Assembly: GCA_028718065.1 (NCBI GenBank)
Contig: JAQUMP010000195.1
Span: 1 to 6,614, forward strand
Origin: Chitinivibrionales bacterium
GTDB taxonomy: Bacteria > Fibrobacterota > Chitinivibrionia > Chitinivibrionales > FEN-1185
Direction: 5' to 3'
Length of the DNA stretch: 6,614 nucleotides
In this document: positions 5,875-6,614 of the stretch, piece after piece
Position numbering within the stretch: position 1 is the first letter of the stretch
How the letters are laid out: the number at the start of each line of letters is the position of its first letter
The notes under the pieces: generated by a model
The model's database searches: none
Seen by the model: the letters and a program-made list of their open reading frames with translations, nothing else
Told to the model about the DNA's origin: nothing
Made by a program: the position numbers and the translations under genes

Positions 5875-5946
5875 AATTGAGCAATTTGTTATTTTTGGTT
5901 GTGTTAAAATGAATACGTCATGCCACAGCCGGAGAACGGGCCGGCC

Positions 5947-6483
5947 TTAGCCGGCAAAGCGCTCGAACCGTTCCTTGGATGCTTTACAGATGGGACATTT
6001 TTCCGGGGGTTCGTTGCGGCCGCACAAATAGCCGCACACTTTGCAGCGCCAGACCGGGTAGGGAAATTTCATACCGGTCGCTCCCCCACTTTGCGCGGCC
6101 TGCTTGGGCTGGGCGACACGGCGGGCATTCGGTCTGCGTTCGGGGATCGATTTTGCTTTCTGCTTACCCTGGAGAATGGCGTCGTTTACATACAGCGCGC
6201 AAAAACAGGCGCCATGTTCGGCCAGATCGGGATCGCGGTAATCGCAGGGACAGATAATATCCAGGTCGCGCTGCTTATCGCCCGAGGCGAGCCGGCAGGG
6301 ACAGCTCCAATAGCCGTACCGTTTTTCATTCACCAGCAGGCCGGCGGCCAGGTCCCGGGTAAACTCGACATCCGGGTTCAAATGGTACCCGGACGCCTCG
6401 GCTTCGTCCCTTAATCTTTTGTCAAGATCTTTAATTTCCTGGACGGACGGCGCGGCGATTTTATCGGGAGGCGATTTACGCAT
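5947..6483 (-). CDS. FTR catalytic subunit fused to a rubredoxin domain
   Basis: A 178-residue iron-sulfur redox enzyme of the ferredoxin-thioredoxin reductase catalytic-subunit family, which passes electrons from ferredoxin to a disulfide on a thioredoxin-fold partner. Residues 1-105 form the FTR domain. Its cysteines are CPC 61-63, CPC 78-80 and CFC 93-95, spaced 14 and 12 residues apart against 16 and 8 in the chloroplast enzyme. By family mapping, C61, C78, C80 and C93 bind the 4Fe-4S cluster and C63-C95 form the active disulfide. The canonical CHC histidine is Phe94. After a Lys/Arg/Gln linker (106-138) comes a rubredoxin-like domain at 145-176 (CKVCG at 147-151, CPIC at 163-166; the extra C154 is not a usual ligand). 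It resembles the rubrerythrin C-terminus. The gene lies 15 bp after a glutaredoxin-like gene, its likely partner. Cytosolic. The ATG at 6483 has only weak GAAAG upstream. Confidence 0.93.
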   Translation of the reverse strand: MRKSPPDKIAAPSVQEIKDLDKRLRDEAEASGYHLNPDVEFTRDLAAGLLVNEKRYGYWSCPCRLASGDKQRDLDIICPCDYRDPDLAEHGACFCALYVNDAILQGKQKAKSIPERRPNARRVAQPKQAAQSGGATGMKFPYPVWRCKVCGYLCGRNEPPEKCPICKASKERFERFAG

Positions 6484-6498
6484 GCGATGTTCTTTCGG

Positions 6499-6614
6499 TT
6501 AGGGGCGACTGAGTTCGCGGTAAATACGGTCTTCCTGGAAACCCGTGATTATTCTGGAATTATTTATCACGATCACCGGAAACCCCCCGCGGGGATTTAT
6601 GCGGTCGAGTTTTT
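6499..6614 (-). CDS. Glutaredoxin-like thioredoxin-fold protein, C-terminal part
   Basis: The last 37 residues of a gene whose start lies beyond the right edge. They read from KLDRINPRGGFPV to the end IYRELSRP. The GGFPV segment matches the cis-proline loop of glutaredoxins and thioredoxins, and INNSRIITGFQEDRI matches the final strand and helix of glutaredoxins (the G-F-x-E pattern). The CxxC active site is not in the window, so activity cannot be confirmed. The stop at 6499-6501 is 15 bp before the FTR-rubredoxin start on the same strand. The two are probably co-transcribed, and the protein would be a natural substrate of that reductase. Confidence 0.8.
   Translation of the reverse strand, partial: KLDRINPRGGFPVIVINNSRIITGFQEDRIYRELSRP

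Noticed and set aside
5940..5955. GCCGGC-CTTA-GCCGGC hairpin at the end of the FTR-rubredoxin gene
   Set aside because: A perfect 6-bp stem with a 4-base loop straddling the stop, but no T-run follows on the minus strand (next bases CCGTTCTCC). Not called as a terminator.
5920..6414. 164-residue plus-strand open frame over the FTR-rubredoxin gene
   Set aside because: The opposite strand encodes clear CPC/CPC/CFC and CxxCG/CPxC motifs. The plus frame shows no recognisable domain and no ribosome binding site.

Overview
The window reads as a stretch of chromosome from an anaerobic bacterium, most likely a Fibrobacterota-type lineage (Fibrobacter/Chitinivibrio relatives). The main pointers are a TIGR02147/DUF4423 protein, a family best known as multiple paralogs in Fibrobacter, and a ferredoxin-thioredoxin reductase carrying a rubredoxin domain, typical of strict anaerobes. 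The lineage is an inference. No mobile element, CRISPR array, tRNA or rRNA is visible.

Layout, left to right. (1) Positions 1-638, minus strand: a housekeeping pair, yajC (Sec translocon accessory) followed by def (peptide deformylase, cut by the left edge). (2) Positions 639-884: a 246-bp AT-rich divergent intergenic region. It holds a 23-nt imperfect direct repeat, two competing inverted repeats and, at its right end, an extended -10 promoter overlapped by a perfect dyad. (3) Positions 885-2117, plus strand: the only plus-strand gene, a 410-residue amidohydrolase-superfamily deaminase-like enzyme. It has conspicuous substitutions at positions that are normally catalytic. (4) Positions 2124-5778, minus strand: a compact three-gene unit transcribed from right to left. 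It encodes a TIGR02147 helix-turn-helix protein, a 650-residue beta-helix lipoprotein and a 281-residue secreted protein with two carboxypeptidase-regulatory-like beta-sandwich domains. The gaps are 15 and 4 bp, so one regulator appears to be co-transcribed with two cell-surface or exported proteins. (5) Positions 5779-5946: a 168-bp promoter region with two dyads and one -10 element. (6) Positions 5947-6614, minus strand: a redox pair, the end of a glutaredoxin/thioredoxin-fold protein (cut by the right edge) followed by an FTR catalytic subunit fused to a rubredoxin domain. These plausibly form a ferredoxin-to-disulfide electron relay.

The strongest candidates for something under-described are the regulator plus lipoprotein plus exported-protein cassette, the stacked cysteines in the lipoprotein's beta-helix, the Asp-to-Glu change in the amidohydrolase, and the FTR-rubredoxin fusion with Phe in place of the canonical active-site His. 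None is a proven new system from sequence alone.
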